Positions 28,538 to 38,835 are shown, counted from the stretch's first letter. The stretch is DNA of 64,000 nucleotides from Pseudoalteromonas peptidolytica (GCF_012641745.1 NZ_WEHZ01000008.1:62001-126000), one strand, 5' to 3'. Notes: a model not told the origin generated them from the sequence alone. Program-made: numbers and translations.

Positions 28538-29277
28538 TCTTCTGACTCCTGTTGTTGTGGTTTGGTGCTGTAAAATCTAGCTAAAATCAATCCGACCTCA
28601 AACAATAGTAACATGGGTAATGCTAACAAAGTTTGAGATAGAACATCTGGGGGGGTTAAAAACATGGCGATAACGAAGGCGCCCACGACCACATAGGGTC
28701 GCTTTGCTTTTAGGCTCGCGGTTGTTGTCATACCACTCCAGCAAATAAGCATAATGGCTACTGGAATTTCAAAGGCGATCCCAAAAGCAAAAAATAGCTT
28801 AAGAATAAACCCCAAATAGCTGCTAATATCCGGTGATAGCGTCATCATCTCAGGGCCTACGCTAGTAAAAAAGCCTAGAATGATAGGCATAACGACGAAG
28901 TAGCAAAATGCGATACCACCATAAAAAAGTAGCACGCTAGATAGCAAAATAGGGATCAGCATACGCTTTTCGTGCTGGTACAAGCCCGGTGCAATAAACC
29001 CCCATATTTGGTGCAAAATAAATGGCACTGCAGCAAATAAAGAAACAAATAATGTTAGCTTGAATGGCGCAAAGAAAGGTGCAGTTACATCGGTGGCAAT
29101 CATGGTGGTGTTGCTTGGTAAACTCTCCACCAGTGGAGCTGCAACAAAGGCATAAATGTCATTGGCAAAGTACACCAATGCGACAAAAATAATAAAAACG
29201 CTCATTAGCGCTTTCATTAAGCGGTTTCGTAGCTCAACTAAATGGGCGATAAATCCACTTTGGGCTGATTCTGTCAT
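28534..29277 (-). CDS. tatC: Twin-arginine translocase subunit TatC
   Basis: Polytopic core of the Tat export channel and receptor for twin-arginine signal peptides, inner membrane, 247 residues. The ATG at 29277 gives MTESAQSGFIAHLVELRNRLM, matching the family start; an upstream in-frame ATG at 29307 lacks a ribosome site. Six TM helices are visible, with motifs HLVELRNRL, TAPFFAPFKL, HQIWGFIAPGLYQHEKR and FGIAFEIPV, including the Glu of E-R/K in the signal peptide site. The C-terminal tail is short and acidic (QQQESEE). Its stop overlaps the next gene by four bases. Confidence 0.96.
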   Translation of the reverse strand: MTESAQSGFIAHLVELRNRLMKALMSVFIIFVALVYFANDIYAFVAAPLVESLPSNTTMIATDVTAPFFAPFKLTLFVSLFAAVPFILHQIWGFIAPGLYQHEKRMLIPILLSSVLLFYGGIAFCYFVVMPIILGFFTSVGPEMMTLSPDISSYLGFILKLFFAFGIAFEIPVAIMLICWSGMTTTASLKAKRPYVVVGAFVIAMFLTPPDVLSQTLLALPMLLLFEVGLILARFYSTKPQQQESEE

Positions 29278-29330
29278 GTAGCTTGACTCGTAAGAAGTAA
29301 AATGCAAATTAGACTAGCTGATGGACGAAA

Positions 29331-29351
29331 CTTGGGCCGCGGTAGCCCAAG
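29331..29351 (-). other. Intra-operon hairpin between tatB and tatC
   Basis: A perfect 7-bp stem CTTGGGC/GCCCAAG with a seven-base loop occupies the 111-bp tatB-tatC gap, the largest gap inside the run from ubiJ to hemB. On the minus strand it is followed by TTTCG, too short for a good terminator. It may adjust expression or protect mRNA ends. Inference only. Confidence 0.4.
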
Positions 29352-29388
29352 CTTTGCAATGACTCAACTACTCAATAGTAAGATTGAA

Positions 29389-29697
29389 TTAGTTTTTATT
29401 GTTGTTGTCAGTTGGTTTAAAAGAGTGCTTAACTGATTCAGCAGCATCTCGTAACTCTTGAACGGACTGTTTGAGCTCGGGGGCTAAGTCTTGCATTCCC
29501 ATTTGTTCCGCTTTTTTTAAATTATTATGTAGCTCGTGCACTCTAAGCTCTTCGCTCACCTCAGCTTTTACTGAGTTGGTGAAAGATTTCACAGTTTTGA
29601 TCCACCTAGCTACAGTGCGGATTGCGACAGGAAGACGTTCAGGGCCAAGTACTATTAGACCAACGATAAGTACAACCACTAACTCCCACATACCCAT
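29389..29697 (-). CDS. tatB: Sec-independent translocase subunit TatB
   Basis: Tat receptor-complex partner of TatC, inner membrane, 102 residues. A single N-terminal TM helix (about 4-20) ends in GLIVLGPERLPVAIRT, the TatB hallmark, followed by an amphipathic helix and a long charged helix (VSEELRVHELHNNLKKAEQ) and PELKQSVQELRDAAESVKHSF, which aligns with E. coli TatB. It is shorter than E. coli TatB because the acidic and proline-rich C-tail is missing. An AAGGTG ribosome site lies 8 bases before the ATG. Starts 5 bases after tatA. Confidence 0.95.
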   Translation of the reverse strand: MGMWELVVVLIVGLIVLGPERLPVAIRTVARWIKTVKSFTNSVKAEVSEELRVHELHNNLKKAEQMGMQDLAPELKQSVQELRDAAESVKHSFKPTDNNNKN

Positions 29698-29702
29698 TTC
29701 AA

Positions 29703-29951
29703 TTACACCTTATTCTTTTCTTTCTCTGAGGCAGGCTGTGCTTGTTGAGTTGTTGTGTTATTTAGTTTTTCGGGTTCAGCCTCTGGTTTAGACTCTGTCG
29801 CTGAATCTTCATCAGAGACGGCCTTTTTAAACCCCTTTATTGCGCCGCCTAAATCACTGCCGATACCACGCAGCTTTTTAGTTCCAAATAACAAAACAAT
29901 GATGGCTAAAATAATAAGTAATTGCCAAATACTAATCCCACCGAATCCCAT
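29703..29951 (-). CDS. tatA: Sec-independent translocase subunit TatA
   Basis: Pore-forming or membrane-weakening component of the Tat system, inner membrane, 82 residues. [20 protein letters not shown] forms the TM helix, then [26 protein letters not shown] gives the FGxxKLP-like hinge and amphipathic helix. The C-tail is polar (Glu/Pro/Gln). Size and order (tatA-tatB-tatC) are canonical. It lies 60 bases after ubiB. Confidence 0.96.
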   Translation of the reverse strand: MGFGGISIWQLLIILAIIVLLFGTKKLRGIGSDLGGAIKGFKKAVSDEDSATESKPEAEPEKLNNTTTQQAQPASEKEKNKV

Positions 29952-30011
29952 ACTAACTCCATTGATACTTACAGCTTAAGAATAATGATTATACGCCTAG
30001 CGAGCAAAAAA

Positions 30012-31616
30012 TCACCCTGTTTTACGCCAAGCGGTAACAAATACTAACAAGGCGATTATTGCCACAATAGCACTTGCTAAATACTTATCGGATATATAAC
30101 TCAGTCCTGATACCACTGTTAGGCTACTTGCCACTAAACCTAATAATAGCGGTTTAGTTGCAGTATCAGCTGTTTTTGTGACAACTTGAGGTGGCCTGCG
30201 CTTGAGACTTTGATAAATTAAGTCAGGTAGTTCTGGCATTTTTTCTGCCCAAAACGGCAGATTGGCGTAGAGTTTCTTCGCTACTGCTAATGGACCAACC
30301 TGTTCCTGAACCCAGTTTTCTAAGAAGGGTTTAGCAGTCTTCCATAAGTCAAGCTGGGGGTAAAGTTGACGTCCAAGGCCTTCGACGTAAAGCAACGTTT
30401 TTTGTAGTAATACTAGCTGTGGTTGTACTTCCATATTAAAGCGTCTAGCAGTATTAAATAAGTTCACCAGTACATGACCAAAGGAGATCTCCGCAAGTGG
30501 CTTATTAAAGATAGGCTCGCAAACAGTGCGAATGGCAAATTCAAACTCTTCCACACAGGTGTCTGCGGGTACCCAGCCTGAATCTACATGGAGCTGTGCA
30601 ACTTGGCGGTAATCACGGTTAAAAAAAGCGATAAAGTTTTCGGCTAGATAACGCTTATCTTCACGATTTAACGTACCAACAATCCCGCAATCAATGCCAA
30701 TATATTTTGGATTGTGTGGGTTTTCGCGAGAGACAAATATGTTCCCAGGGTGCATGTCTGCGTGAAAAAAACTGTCTCGGAATACTTGAGTGAAAAAGAC
30801 CTCGACACCACGCTCTGCGAGCAGCTTCATGTTTGTACCTTGGGCAAGAAGCGCTTCGGTATCTGAAACCGCAATGCCATAGATACGTTCCATTACGAGG
30901 ATATTTTTTCTTGAGTAATCGCTGTAAACTTCTGGAATGTATAAAGAATCAGAATCTTCGAAGTTACGTCTAAGCTGAATGGCGTTGGCGCCCTCACGCA
31001 TTAAGTCTAACTCGTCCAGTAAGGTTTTTTTATATTCTCGTACCACCTCTACTGGGCGAAGTCGCTTTCCTTCACTAAGTAAATTGACGACCACTTTGGC
31101 AAAGCGCTCCATCAGGGATAAATCAGCGTGAATCTGTTTCTCAATGTCGGGACGAATAACCTTAATCACGACATCTTTGACGTCATCTTGGTGATGTAAC
31201 TTGGCTGCATGCACTTGTGCAATTGATGCAGAAGCGAGAGGTTGTGCTTCGAACTCTACAAAGTGCTCGTGTATATCGCTGATCTCCAAAGCGTCTTCAA
31301 TTAGCTGTTGTGCAAGCTTCGGATCAAAAGGCTGTACTTGGTCTTGAAGGAATGCCAGCTCTTGGGCTATTTCAGGCGGCAATAAGTCGCGGCGAGTTGA
31401 CAGCATTTGACCAAACTTGATCCACACCGGCCCAAGTGTCTGTAAGGCAAGGCGAAGGCGTGTCCCAATAGGTTTGTCTTTGTGCTTGTTACGCATCCAG
31501 AATAAGCTAGCTCGCGCAGCTTTGCCGTACCAAGGCTGTTTGTGTGCAGGAATTAATTCGTCTAGGCCATAATCTAAAAACGTTTTTGTGATCTGATGCA
31601 AGCGAAGGAGAGACAA
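30012..31616 (-). CDS. ubiB: Ubiquinone biosynthesis atypical kinase/ATPase UbiB
   Basis: ADCK/COQ8-family atypical kinase-like ATPase required for coenzyme Q synthesis, 534 residues, anchored by two C-terminal TM helices (about 490-530). Family motifs are present: [14 protein letters not shown] (KxGQ), [11 protein letters not shown] (Ala-rich loop), [27 protein letters not shown] and GIDCGIVG. The start is a TTG at 31616, with AAGGA seven bases upstream and no nearby ATG; the first internal Met is well inside the conserved region. The TTG lies two bases before the ubiJ stop, so coupling is likely. Confidence 0.96.
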   Translation of the reverse strand: MSLLRLHQITKTFLDYGLDELIPAHKQPWYGKAARASLFWMRNKHKDKPIGTRLRLALQTLGPVWIKFGQMLSTRRDLLPPEIAQELAFLQDQVQPFDPKLAQQLIEDALEISDIHEHFVEFEAQPLASASIAQVHAAKLHHQDDVKDVVIKVIRPDIEKQIHADLSLMERFAKVVVNLLSEGKRLRPVEVVREYKKTLLDELDLMREGANAIQLRRNFEDSDSLYIPEVYSDYSRKNILVMERIYGIAVSDTEALLAQGTNMKLLAERGVEVFFTQVFRDSFFHADMHPGNIFVSRENPHNPKYIGIDCGIVGTLNREDKRYLAENFIAFFNRDYRQVAQLHVDSGWVPADTCVEEFEFAIRTVCEPIFNKPLAEISFGHVLVNLFNTARRFNMEVQPQLVLLQKTLLYVEGLGRQLYPQLDLWKTAKPFLENWVQEQVGPLAVAKKLYANLPFWAEKMPELPDLIYQSLKRRPPQVVTKTADTATKPLLLGLVASSLTVVSGLSYISDKYLASAIVAIIALLVFVTAWRKTG

Positions 31617-31617
31617 G

Positions 31618-32232
31618 CTAATTTCCTTTGGAGTTTTGAAGTAAAGTATTGATACGTTGTGCGACGCTCTCTAACTGGCTATTCACGGAACGCACTTGCT
31701 GCTTAAACTGTTCAAATTCGAGTGGATGAGGAGATACCTTGAGTTCATCCTGAAGCAGCTCACTGAGCGTCACTTTAGCAACTTGTGCATCTTGTTGAGC
31801 TCGCTTGCGGATAGTGTTTATACTATCCACAATGACTTGTGCGGGGGCATCACCAAGATACTGAGCAAGGTGCTCCGCCCAATCAATATCCAGAGCCGCA
31901 AGAGCGTTACTATACAATTGTGCTAAAGCGAGATCGCCATCTAGATCGAGTTTATCTTGACGTATTAGTGCGGTTAGCTTACTTGGATCTGTGAGTTCAA
32001 GCAGCGTAGCGCAGTCTGCGCTAATGGTGCAATCAGCGTTGCCATCAAAAGGGGATAATACATGAATGTGCTCACCGGTATTGGTGATAGCTAAATGCAG
32101 ATGCAAATCGCGAACCTCAACACTCAGTATTTTGTGACGTCCTTTACTTAATGCACCTTGCAACTCAGATGAGAGTGTTAGGGCTTTATTTAGCGCCGCT
32201 TCAATTACGGCGCCAAGTAGCGATGCAAGCAC
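31618..32232 (-). CDS. ubiJ: Ubiquinone biosynthesis accessory factor UbiJ
   Basis: Accessory lipid-binding factor of the coenzyme Q synthesis complex, 204 residues. An N-terminal SCP2-like domain (about 10-110, [28 protein letters not shown]) and a helical C-terminus with coiled-coil character ([22 protein letters not shown]) are typical. The start is a GTG at 32232 with AGGAG five bases upstream. It lies between ubiE and ubiB as in E. coli. Confidence 0.93.
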   Translation of the reverse strand: MLASLLGAVIEAALNKALTLSSELQGALSKGRHKILSVEVRDLHLHLAITNTGEHIHVLSPFDGNADCTISADCATLLELTDPSKLTALIRQDKLDLDGDLALAQLYSNALAALDIDWAEHLAQYLGDAPAQVIVDSINTIRKRAQQDAQVAKVTLSELLQDELKVSPHPLEFEQFKQQVRSVNSQLESVAQRINTLLQNSKGN

Positions 32233-32240
32233 GGAGACTC

Positions 32241-32996
32241 CTAAAATTTAAAACCACGATGAAGTGCGACAATACCGCCGGTCATGTTTTGATAATCAGT
32301 TTGTTCAAACCCAGCGTCATCCATCATAGCCTTTAACGTGTCTTGATCTGGGTGCATACGGATAGACTCTGCAAGGTAGCGATATGATTCGCTGTCATTT
32401 GCTACTAACTTACCCATCGCAGGCAGTAGAGTGAATGAGTACATATCATAGAGTTTTGCCAGCGCTTCGTTATCGGTTTTGGAAAACTCTAATACCAGTA
32501 AGCGGCCACCTGGTTTGAGTATGCGATACATAGAGTGTAGCGCTTTATCTTTATCAGTGACATTACGTAAGCCAAATGCGATGGTGATGACATCAAAGGT
32601 GTTGTCGTCAAAAGGAAGCATTTCGGCATTCATTTGCACGTATTCTATGTTACTGACCAACCCGAGATCGCGCAGCTTTTCACGGCCAACTTTCAGCATC
32701 GAGTCATTGATGTCACCTAAGATGACTTGCCCCTTGTCACCAACTAACTCACTAAACTTGGCAGTTAAGTCGCCTGTTCCGCCAGCTAAGTCTAAGACTT
32801 TGTGCCCAGCCCGAACACCTGAACAAGCGATGGTTTGACGTTTCCACAAGCGATGAATACCAAAAGACATCAGGTCGTTCATGATGTCATATTTTGCTGC
32901 GACAGAATGAAACACGTCTGCAACCATAGAAGCTTTTTTGTCTGCTTCTACTGTTTTATATCCAAAGTGGGTGGTGTTGTCTTGTGATTCTTTCAT
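32241..32996 (-). CDS. ubiE: Ubiquinone/menaquinone biosynthesis methyltransferase UbiE
   Basis: SAM-dependent C-methyltransferase acting on demethylmenaquinone and on 2-methoxy-6-polyprenyl-1,4-benzoquinol, 251 residues, the same as E. coli UbiE. The ATG at 32996 yields [16 protein letters not shown], matching the family N-terminus; the longer frame to 33029 adds unrelated residues. Motif [11 protein letters not shown], then [27 protein letters not shown] and [10 protein letters not shown] are all present. It is the first gene of the run; the promoter should lie in the 33.0-33.27 kb gap. Confidence 0.97.
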   Translation of the reverse strand: MKESQDNTTHFGYKTVEADKKASMVADVFHSVAAKYDIMNDLMSFGIHRLWKRQTIACSGVRAGHKVLDLAGGTGDLTAKFSELVGDKGQVILGDINDSMLKVGREKLRDLGLVSNIEYVQMNAEMLPFDDNTFDVITIAFGLRNVTDKDKALHSMYRILKPGGRLLVLEFSKTDNEALAKLYDMYSFTLLPAMGKLVANDSESYRYLAESIRMHPDQDTLKAMMDDAGFEQTDYQNMTGGIVALHRGFKF

Positions 32997-33117
32997 GCGG
33001 ATTCCATCAATACACGGTAACTGTGTCATTAGTGTACTTGATAGGTAGCTGTAGGTGCAATTTCTTATCTACCTTGTCAGGCTGATAATGTTCACAAAAA
33101 CAAAGATAAATGTACTT

Positions 33118-33180
33118 TGACCTGGGCTTTGGATAATTAATGTTTTGCTAGCAACCTGGATTAGCGCTCCCTGTGTTGAG
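33118..33180 (+). repeat. Fragment of the 207-bp interspersed repeat
   Basis: TGACCTGGGCTTTGGATAAT and the following AATGTTTTGCTAGCA, then TTAGCGCT, resemble the left end of 60311-60517 (GAGCCGCGGATAATTAATGT, CTAGCAGC, TTAGCGCT). Only about 60 bases are kept. It sits in the ubiE upstream gap. Confidence 0.45.
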
Positions 33181-33269
33181 TTTGCTAGGTTTGTAGCTTC
33201 AATACGGAAGTATTTTAAAATCACGGAAAAACCGAGAGTTTGGCATTGCTATCCACGCTTTGTGTCGTA

Positions 33270-34271
33270 TTAGTGGCTTATATAACAGTGCTGACCTAGA
33301 GATTGAGCTTTTTGCGCGGCAAAACTGGCACGTTTAGCCAAGATATTGAAGTCATGTTCAGGTGCAAGTTGTGCAATTCCCAGTGCCAAAGAGAGGTTAG
33401 GCAGTGGCATTTTGCCTTTGGTGCTGACAAACTTTAGGCGCTCCACGCCTTTGCGTACTTTTTCCGCGATTACACTGGCTGTGTCTAAGTCAACATCAGC
33501 GAGAATGATAGTAAATTCTTTTTTACCAGTGCGCCCCGGTAGGCCGCTTTCTACCACATAACGCTTAATATTATTCGCAACCCGATTAAGCACAACTTCG
33601 CTGACTACATCGCCAAAACGAGTAGAAAACGCATCAAGATTATCAACTTGTATTGATAACGCGCACACAGACTTTTGCTGTGATTGCCACAGCGCCACTT
33701 TTTGATGAAGATAATGGCGTTTATATAGCCCTGTTTGTGGGTCTAATAGGTGATGCTTGCGCAAGTCTAAAAGTAATTGTTGGTTTCGTTCGTAATCTTG
33801 GCGCGCTTTTATTAACGCTTGTTTAAAGAGCTTGTGTTGTTTTAGCAATAGCTCGGTTTGCTTAGTAAGTGTAGAAAGTGCACGCTTACTTTTTTGAATG
33901 TTGTGTTCATCTAAATTATGAATACATTGGCTCACCTGCTGTGCAAAGCGAATAATATGCTTCTGTGAGCTCTCGGTATTTTCATGGAGCTCAGTAACTA
34001 ATGAATCTACGCCTTCAAGTAATTCAGACTGCACTTTTTGGCCAGGGTCTAAAAATTGATAGTAAAGTTGCTCGATTAGTACACAGTCAATCTTAGTATT
34101 GCTTTTGATGGTTTTAGCTAGGGTTTCATTAAGAGGCTTATTGGTAGCACTGATATAAGTATATGCAACCTGATAATTCAGAGGAGTAGGCGGCAAATGA
34201 TGCTGCTCTAAAAATAGGCACACCTGTGTCATTTTTTCTTGGGCAACAGCCATGGGATCATGGAACATCAT
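33270..34271 (-). CDS. Degenerate GGDEF-domain protein
   Basis: Cytoplasmic protein of about 333 residues with no TM helix. The N-terminal half (about 1-160) is helical and resembles the region before GGDEF in some Pseudoalteromonas/Shewanella cyclases (MTQVCLFLEQHHLPPTPLNYQVAYTYI). The C-terminal GGDEF fold keeps DPQTGLYKRHYL but the signature is GKKEF instead of GGDEF, and the metal-binding position after LSIQV reads DN. Cyclase activity is therefore unlikely; it may bind or regulate. Start: ATG 34271 (GTG 34283 is possible). Monocistronic, divergent from the DUF885 gene. Confidence 0.85.
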   Translation of the reverse strand: MMFHDPMAVAQEKMTQVCLFLEQHHLPPTPLNYQVAYTYISATNKPLNETLAKTIKSNTKIDCVLIEQLYYQFLDPGQKVQSELLEGVDSLVTELHENTESSQKHIIRFAQQVSQCIHNLDEHNIQKSKRALSTLTKQTELLLKQHKLFKQALIKARQDYERNQQLLLDLRKHHLLDPQTGLYKRHYLHQKVALWQSQQKSVCALSIQVDNLDAFSTRFGDVVSEVVLNRVANNIKRYVVESGLPGRTGKKEFTIILADVDLDTASVIAEKVRKGVERLKFVSTKGKMPLPNLSLALGIAQLAPEHDFNILAKRASFAAQKAQSLGQHCYISH

Positions 34272-34646
34272 TTCATTTATCACAACAATTTATTATCAAA
34301 CGTTAATGAACAACCACCAACTCCATCGGCATCACTCTTGTCCTAATTGCACTAGAGCTACATTAATCTGTATCGTTCGAATTGAAAAGCAAAAAGTTTG
34401 TCTACGAAATAGAAAATTTACATTTTTTTGTTGATTTGCTGATTTTATCAGCAATTTTTATTAGGTTGAGTGATTTGTATCCGATCTTAGTTCTTCGTGG
34501 TTTTGTCGAATTAAGTTGCATCTGTGGCCTGACTCTCCTAATTTGAACGCTCATAAGTTCGTTCTACCATAACAAATACTCAAAACAGCAGTTTTTAGCA
34601 GCGAAAGTGCAAGTATTGAGACATAACAAGTATCGAGGAAGTTAGC
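34272..34646. other. Divergent intergenic interval, 375 bp
   Basis: AT-rich gap between the GGDEF-like gene and the DUF885 gene. It should hold both promoters; no motif was strong enough to assign. The GAGGAA ribosome site of the DUF885 gene lies at 34635-34640. Confidence 0.4.
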
Positions 34647-36425
34647 GTGTTATCACCAAAAATAAAACTGTGGGCTAAGCGTTCAAGCATTGCCATATGT
34701 CTGTCTGTTACTTTGTCTGGTTGTGCCATTACAGGTATTGATAAGAATGCTGATTTTACTCAGTTAGCAGGCGATGTGATGAAGTTTAGAAGTGATAACA
34801 ACGCCTATGGACGTGGTGACGTCAACGCAGAGTTTTTGCTGCCAAACTTAAGCGCGCAACAGCTTAGTACACAGTATCAACAACGACTCGATTTTCTCGC
34901 TCAATTAGATGATATTGATAAAACGCAACTCAGTGAAGAAAACCAGATAAACATCACCATATTGCGTAATCAAATACAAAATAGTGTCGATGAATATCAT
35001 TTTAACAGTCACTATATGCCACTAACTTCTGAATATGGTTTCCATTCTGGGCTGTCTTTTATGATTTCAAATCATAATTTTAAGAAACGTTCCGGTTATG
35101 AGCTATATCTTGCTCGTTTGCAGCAAGTTCCTCGCTATTTTCAGCAAAATATCCATTGGATGAAACAGGGCATGGCAATTGGTCTGACACAACCAAAGGC
35201 GGTGCTAGAAGGCTATGAAAGCTCTATTGAAGCATATATCGTAGATGAAGTGACTAAATCTGAATTCTATGCGCCTTTTAAGCACAATCAAGCAGGGTTG
35301 TCTGACTCTGAATTTAGTGCGTTACAGCAACGCGCAAAGCATATCATCAAAACAGATGTGATAAGTGCTTATCAAGACTACCTTGACTTTTTTATCAGCG
35401 AATATCGGCCTGCTGCTAGAACAACAATAGGTATTTCAGCCACTCCAAATGGTGAAGCCTTTTATGCCAATCGAGCCAAATACTACACAACCACAGATAT
35501 GTCACCGCAGCAAATACATGAGTTGGGGTTAAAAGAAGTTGCCCGGATCCGTGCTGAAATGGAAAAAATCATCAAAAGGGTGGGCTTTAAAGGTAGCTTT
35601 GCTGATTTTGTTCAATTTTTAAGAACAGATCCGCAATTTTATGCAAAAACGCCTGAAGCGTTATTAAAAGAAGCGGCGTATATTGCAAAAAAGATGGATG
35701 CGCAGTTACCTAAGCTCTTTCATACATTGCCACGTAAGCCATATGGCGTAGCGCCAGTTCCTGCGAGTATTGCACCAAAATACACAACAGGGCGTTACTC
35801 AGGTGCGCGCAGCGATACTGATGCGGGTTATTACTGGGTAAATACCTATGCTTTGGATAAGCGTCCTTTGTATGTGCTAGAGGCACTGACACTGCATGAA
35901 GCTGTGCCGGGGCATCACCTTCAGATCGCATTAAATGCAGAGTTAGACTATCTTCCCGAATATCGCCGCAACGAATATATTTCTGCATTTGGTGAAGGGT
36001 GGGGACTATATGCTGAATTTTTGGGAATTGAAGCCGGTTTTTATCAAGACCCATACAGTGACTTTGGCCGTTTAACTTACGAAATGTGGCGCGCCGCACG
36101 CTTGGTAGTTGATACTGGTATGCACATGTTTGGCTGGAGTCGTGAAAAAGCGATGAACTTTATGAAAGACAACACGGCACTATCATTACATAATGTTAAA
36201 ACAGAGACAGACCGTTATATCTCTTGGCCAGGGCAGGCATTGTCATACAAAATAGGTGAGCTAACCATTAAACGTTTACGCCGAAAGGCGGAAAAAGCAC
36301 TGGGTGATCAATTCGATATTCGAGAATATCACCATCAAATCTTACGTCATGGATCCGTTCCGTTATTTGTTTTAGAAGAGCAAATAGGTAAATATATCGA
36401 AACGACTATGGGTCAAGCGCAGTAA
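34647..36425 (+). CDS. DUF885-family lipoprotein, putative metallopeptidase
   Basis: Outer or inner membrane lipoprotein of 592 residues. The start is a GTG with GAGGAA six bases upstream. A lipobox LSGC places the lipidated Cys near residue 26. The conserved DUF885 features are LHEAVPGHHLQ (His417-Glu418, His423) and FGEGWGLYAE, which together resemble an HExxxGHH-type zinc site with a downstream Glu. The C-terminal PGQALSYKIGELTI is typical. DUF885 proteins are assumed to be peptidases; substrate is unknown. Stands alone between divergent and convergent genes. Confidence 0.9.
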   Translation: MLSPKIKLWAKRSSIAICLSVTLSGCAITGIDKNADFTQLAGDVMKFRSDNNAYGRGDVNAEFLLPNLSAQQLSTQYQQRLDFLAQLDDIDKTQLSEENQINITILRNQIQNSVDEYHFNSHYMPLTSEYGFHSGLSFMISNHNFKKRSGYELYLARLQQVPRYFQQNIHWMKQGMAIGLTQPKAVLEGYESSIEAYIVDEVTKSEFYAPFKHNQAGLSDSEFSALQQRAKHIIKTDVISAYQDYLDFFISEYRPAARTTIGISATPNGEAFYANRAKYYTTTDMSPQQIHELGLKEVARIRAEMEKIIKRVGFKGSFADFVQFLRTDPQFYAKTPEALLKEAAYIAKKMDAQLPKLFHTLPRKPYGVAPVPASIAPKYTTGRYSGARSDTDAGYYWVNTYALDKRPLYVLEALTLHEAVPGHHLQIALNAELDYLPEYRRNEYISAFGEGWGLYAEFLGIEAGFYQDPYSDFGRLTYEMWRAARLVVDTGMHMFGWSREKAMNFMKDNTALSLHNVKTETDRYISWPGQALSYKIGELTIKRLRRKAEKALGDQFDIREYHHQILRHGSVPLFVLEEQIGKYIETTMGQAQ

Positions 36426-36490
36426 ATGTTTAGCAGCCCAAAGTAGACGCTTTGGGCTGCCATTTGCGTTAGACCCTGCTTGATTTTTGA

Positions 36491-37693
36491 TTAATTCACA
36501 AAGCTAATGATTAATTGATAAACATCTTCAGTGGTGTGACACTTATTGGCGTTTAATATCAGTTGTTCGCCTAGCTGTAGCGCTCGCTTTTGTACTTCAA
36601 GGCGCGCAGTATCGTCTTCAATGTCATCTATATCTGTGACATGCGCAAGGCCGATAGTGCGGCGGATCAACTCACAGCCACAATACCCAACCGCATCTTG
36701 CAGTACTTTTGTTAGAAAATACTCAGCATATCCTTCAGCTTGCAATGATAAATCACGAGTTTGCGTTTTTGCCAGCTTTAGCCAAGTTGCATAAAAGCCA
36801 GATAATGTACTGGCAATACAATCTAGTAAGTATACCTGCATATTGCGACGCTTTGGCAGTGCTTCAATCCGTGCATGTTGAGCGCAATAATTCAGTAATA
36901 GGTTGCCAATAAATGAGCCTAAATCAAATCCGATTGGGCCGAAAAAGCCAAATTCTGGATCGATAAGCTTAGTTTGCTCAGCACTTACAAAGATACTTCC
37001 GGTATGAACATCTCCATGAAGCAAGGTTTCTGGGGCGTTTAAGAATTGTGCTTTGAGTTTGGCAATTTCTATCAGTAGTGCTTTGTTATGACGCAGCGCG
37101 TTGACTGAGGCTTGTAAAGCGCTGGGAAAATGGTTCCGCTCGGTATCACGGTATGGGTCATCAAAAAATAAATCTTCAGTAATGGCACATAACTCTGGGT
37201 TGGTAAACTCAGTGACTAAGGCTTTTTTCTCGCTAGGTTCAAGGTAAAAACTAGAAAAGTAGAAGCTGGTTTTCGCCAAGTATGTTGCGATGTCTTGGCT
37301 AAGCTGTGGGAAAGTATGCGCTTGATTTAGCTCGCCACGTAAAATGTGTAACTGACCTAAGTCTTCTAATATGGTTACGGCCAACTCTGAATTGTGGTGT
37401 AAGACTTTGGCAGTGGTAGTTGGGCAAATCTCACCGTGGCGGCGTAGCACGCTAGCTTCTATCCTTGCTCTGTCCAATGTTAATGGCCAGCTTTCTCCTA
37501 CACAGCGAGCATATGGTAAGGCTTGTTTAACGATGATGCTATTGCGCTGAGTATCTTGGACGCGAAATACCAAATTTAAATTACCATCACCAAACTCATA
37601 GCAAGATAAGGTTTCACCTTCTGCAAAAAAGTGTCCCAAGTGAGTGACATAATCAATCACTTTTTCAGCATCAAACGCAACATAACCTGACAT
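36491..37693 (-). CDS. mtnK: S-methyl-5-thioribose kinase
   Basis: Phosphorylates 5-methylthioribose in the methionine salvage pathway, cytoplasmic, 400 residues, the usual length. Kinase motifs: GDGNLNLVFRV (nucleotide loop), IIVKQALPY, LLHGDVHTGSIFV (catalytic loop HGDxHxxS) and LIDPEFGFFGPIGFDLG (metal-binding). Divergent from mtnA across a 119-bp control region. The C-terminal half contains the expected MTR-binding helices. Confidence 0.96.
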   Translation of the reverse strand: MSGYVAFDAEKVIDYVTHLGHFFAEGETLSCYEFGDGNLNLVFRVQDTQRNSIIVKQALPYARCVGESWPLTLDRARIEASVLRRHGEICPTTTAKVLHHNSELAVTILEDLGQLHILRGELNQAHTFPQLSQDIATYLAKTSFYFSSFYLEPSEKKALVTEFTNPELCAITEDLFFDDPYRDTERNHFPSALQASVNALRHNKALLIEIAKLKAQFLNAPETLLHGDVHTGSIFVSAEQTKLIDPEFGFFGPIGFDLGSFIGNLLLNYCAQHARIEALPKRRNMQVYLLDCIASTLSGFYATWLKLAKTQTRDLSLQAEGYAEYFLTKVLQDAVGYCGCELIRRTIGLAHVTDIDDIEDDTARLEVQKRALQLGEQLILNANKCHTTEDVYQLIISFVN

Positions 37694-37738
37694 GTTTTTG
37701 AACCTTGAGAATATTTGTTTATAGCATTCTATATTTTT

Positions 37739-37770
37739 AAATGTTTAGATGTCTATACTTCTTTAGATCT
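37739..37770 (+). promoter_or_regulatory. Putative MetJ box array between mtnK and mtnA
   Basis: Four consecutive 8-mers, AAATGTTT, AGATGTCT, ATACTTCT and TTAGATCT, match the AGACGTCT met box at 5, 7, 6 and 4 positions. The array is in the divergent promoter region, where MetJ repression by SAM would make sense. The outer boxes are weak. Confidence 0.5.
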
Positions 37771-37812
37771 TGATGTAAAATGTTCGGGGTAGTGTTAACA
37801 GAGCGCAATGTT

Positions 37813-38835
37813 ATGAAAACTTTAATTGCACGCAGCCTTAAATTTGAAGCCGGGGTTGTAAAAGTACTAGATCAATATTTACTGCCACACCAGCAGGTAT
37901 GGCATGAGTGTCGAGATGTCGCGACCATGAGCGATTTGATCCTGACACTTAAGGTTCGTGGTGCGCCGCTCATAGGCTTAGCGGCAAGTCTATTAGTTGC
38001 ATATCTTAGTGAGCAAGGTGAAGATAAAGTTACCATCGCCCATGCCATTAATACACTAGAGGCAACGCGCCCAACAGCAGTAAATTTAATGCACGCAATG
38101 GCTAAATTACGTAGCGTACTGGATAAACCTGACTGGCAAACACAATTGGTGACAACAGCAGAGCAGTTGTTTGAAGAAGATGCGGCACTGTGCGATCGGA
38201 TGGCAACGATAGGCGCTACTTTGGTGAATGCTGGTGATAATATTTTAACGCATTGCAATACCGGGGCATTAGCTACCGCAGGTGTTGGAACAGCGCTGGG
38301 TGTGATACACCATGCGGCAAAACAACATCGCAATATTCACGTCTGGGTTGATGAAACAAGGCCTTTACTTCAAGGCGGTAGGCTAACGGCATTTGAGTTA
38401 CAAGCATGGCAAATTCCATATACACTCATTTGTGACAATATGGCGGCGAGTTTAATGGCTGCGGGTAAAGTAGATAAGATTTTCGTTGGTGCGGATCGCA
38501 TCGCAGCTAATGGTGATGTTGCTAATAAAGTAGGTACATACAATCTCGCGGTATTAGCACATTTTCATCAGATCCCTTTTTATGTTGTGGCACCAGTTAC
38601 CACGGTAGACAGCCGATGCTTAAGTGGCGAACAGATCCCAATTGAACAACGAGAAAGAGCAGAGGTGACGGGAGTAAGTGGCAGTTTTGGTCACTGCCAA
38701 TGGGCGCCGGATAATGCTGAGATATACAACCCGGCATTTGATGTTACTCCGGCAAGCTTAATTACCGGTTGGGTGTTAGATACCGGGCTGTATTCTGCTA
38801 GTGATGTTGAAAGTGGGATCTTTTCACTAGGTTAA
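37813..38835 (+). CDS. mtnA: S-methyl-5-thioribose-1-phosphate isomerase
   Basis: Isomerises 5-methylthioribose-1-phosphate to the ribulose form, 340 residues. The ATG at 37813 gives [14 protein letters not shown], aligned with the family N-terminus; the open frame back to 37780 adds extra residues without support. Conserved motifs: [26 protein letters not shown] (catalytic Cys) and [19 protein letters not shown] (catalytic Asp). It pairs with mtnK; the two catalyse consecutive steps. Confidence 0.96.
   Translation: MKTLIARSLKFEAGVVKVLDQYLLPHQQVWHECRDVATMSDLILTLKVRGAPLIGLAASLLVAYLSEQGEDKVTIAHAINTLEATRPTAVNLMHAMAKLRSVLDKPDWQTQLVTTAEQLFEEDAALCDRMATIGATLVNAGDNILTHCNTGALATAGVGTALGVIHHAAKQHRNIHVWVDETRPLLQGGRLTAFELQAWQIPYTLICDNMAASLMAAGKVDKIFVGADRIAANGDVANKVGTYNLAVLAHFHQIPFYVVAPVTTVDSRCLSGEQIPIEQRERAEVTGVSGSFGHCQWAPDNAEIYNPAFDVTPASLITGWVLDTGLYSASDVESGIFSLG

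Noticed and set aside
37694..37812. SAM riboswitch in front of mtnA or mtnK
   Set aside because: The gap is short and shows no riboswitch-like structure; tandem met-box-like words explain the region better.
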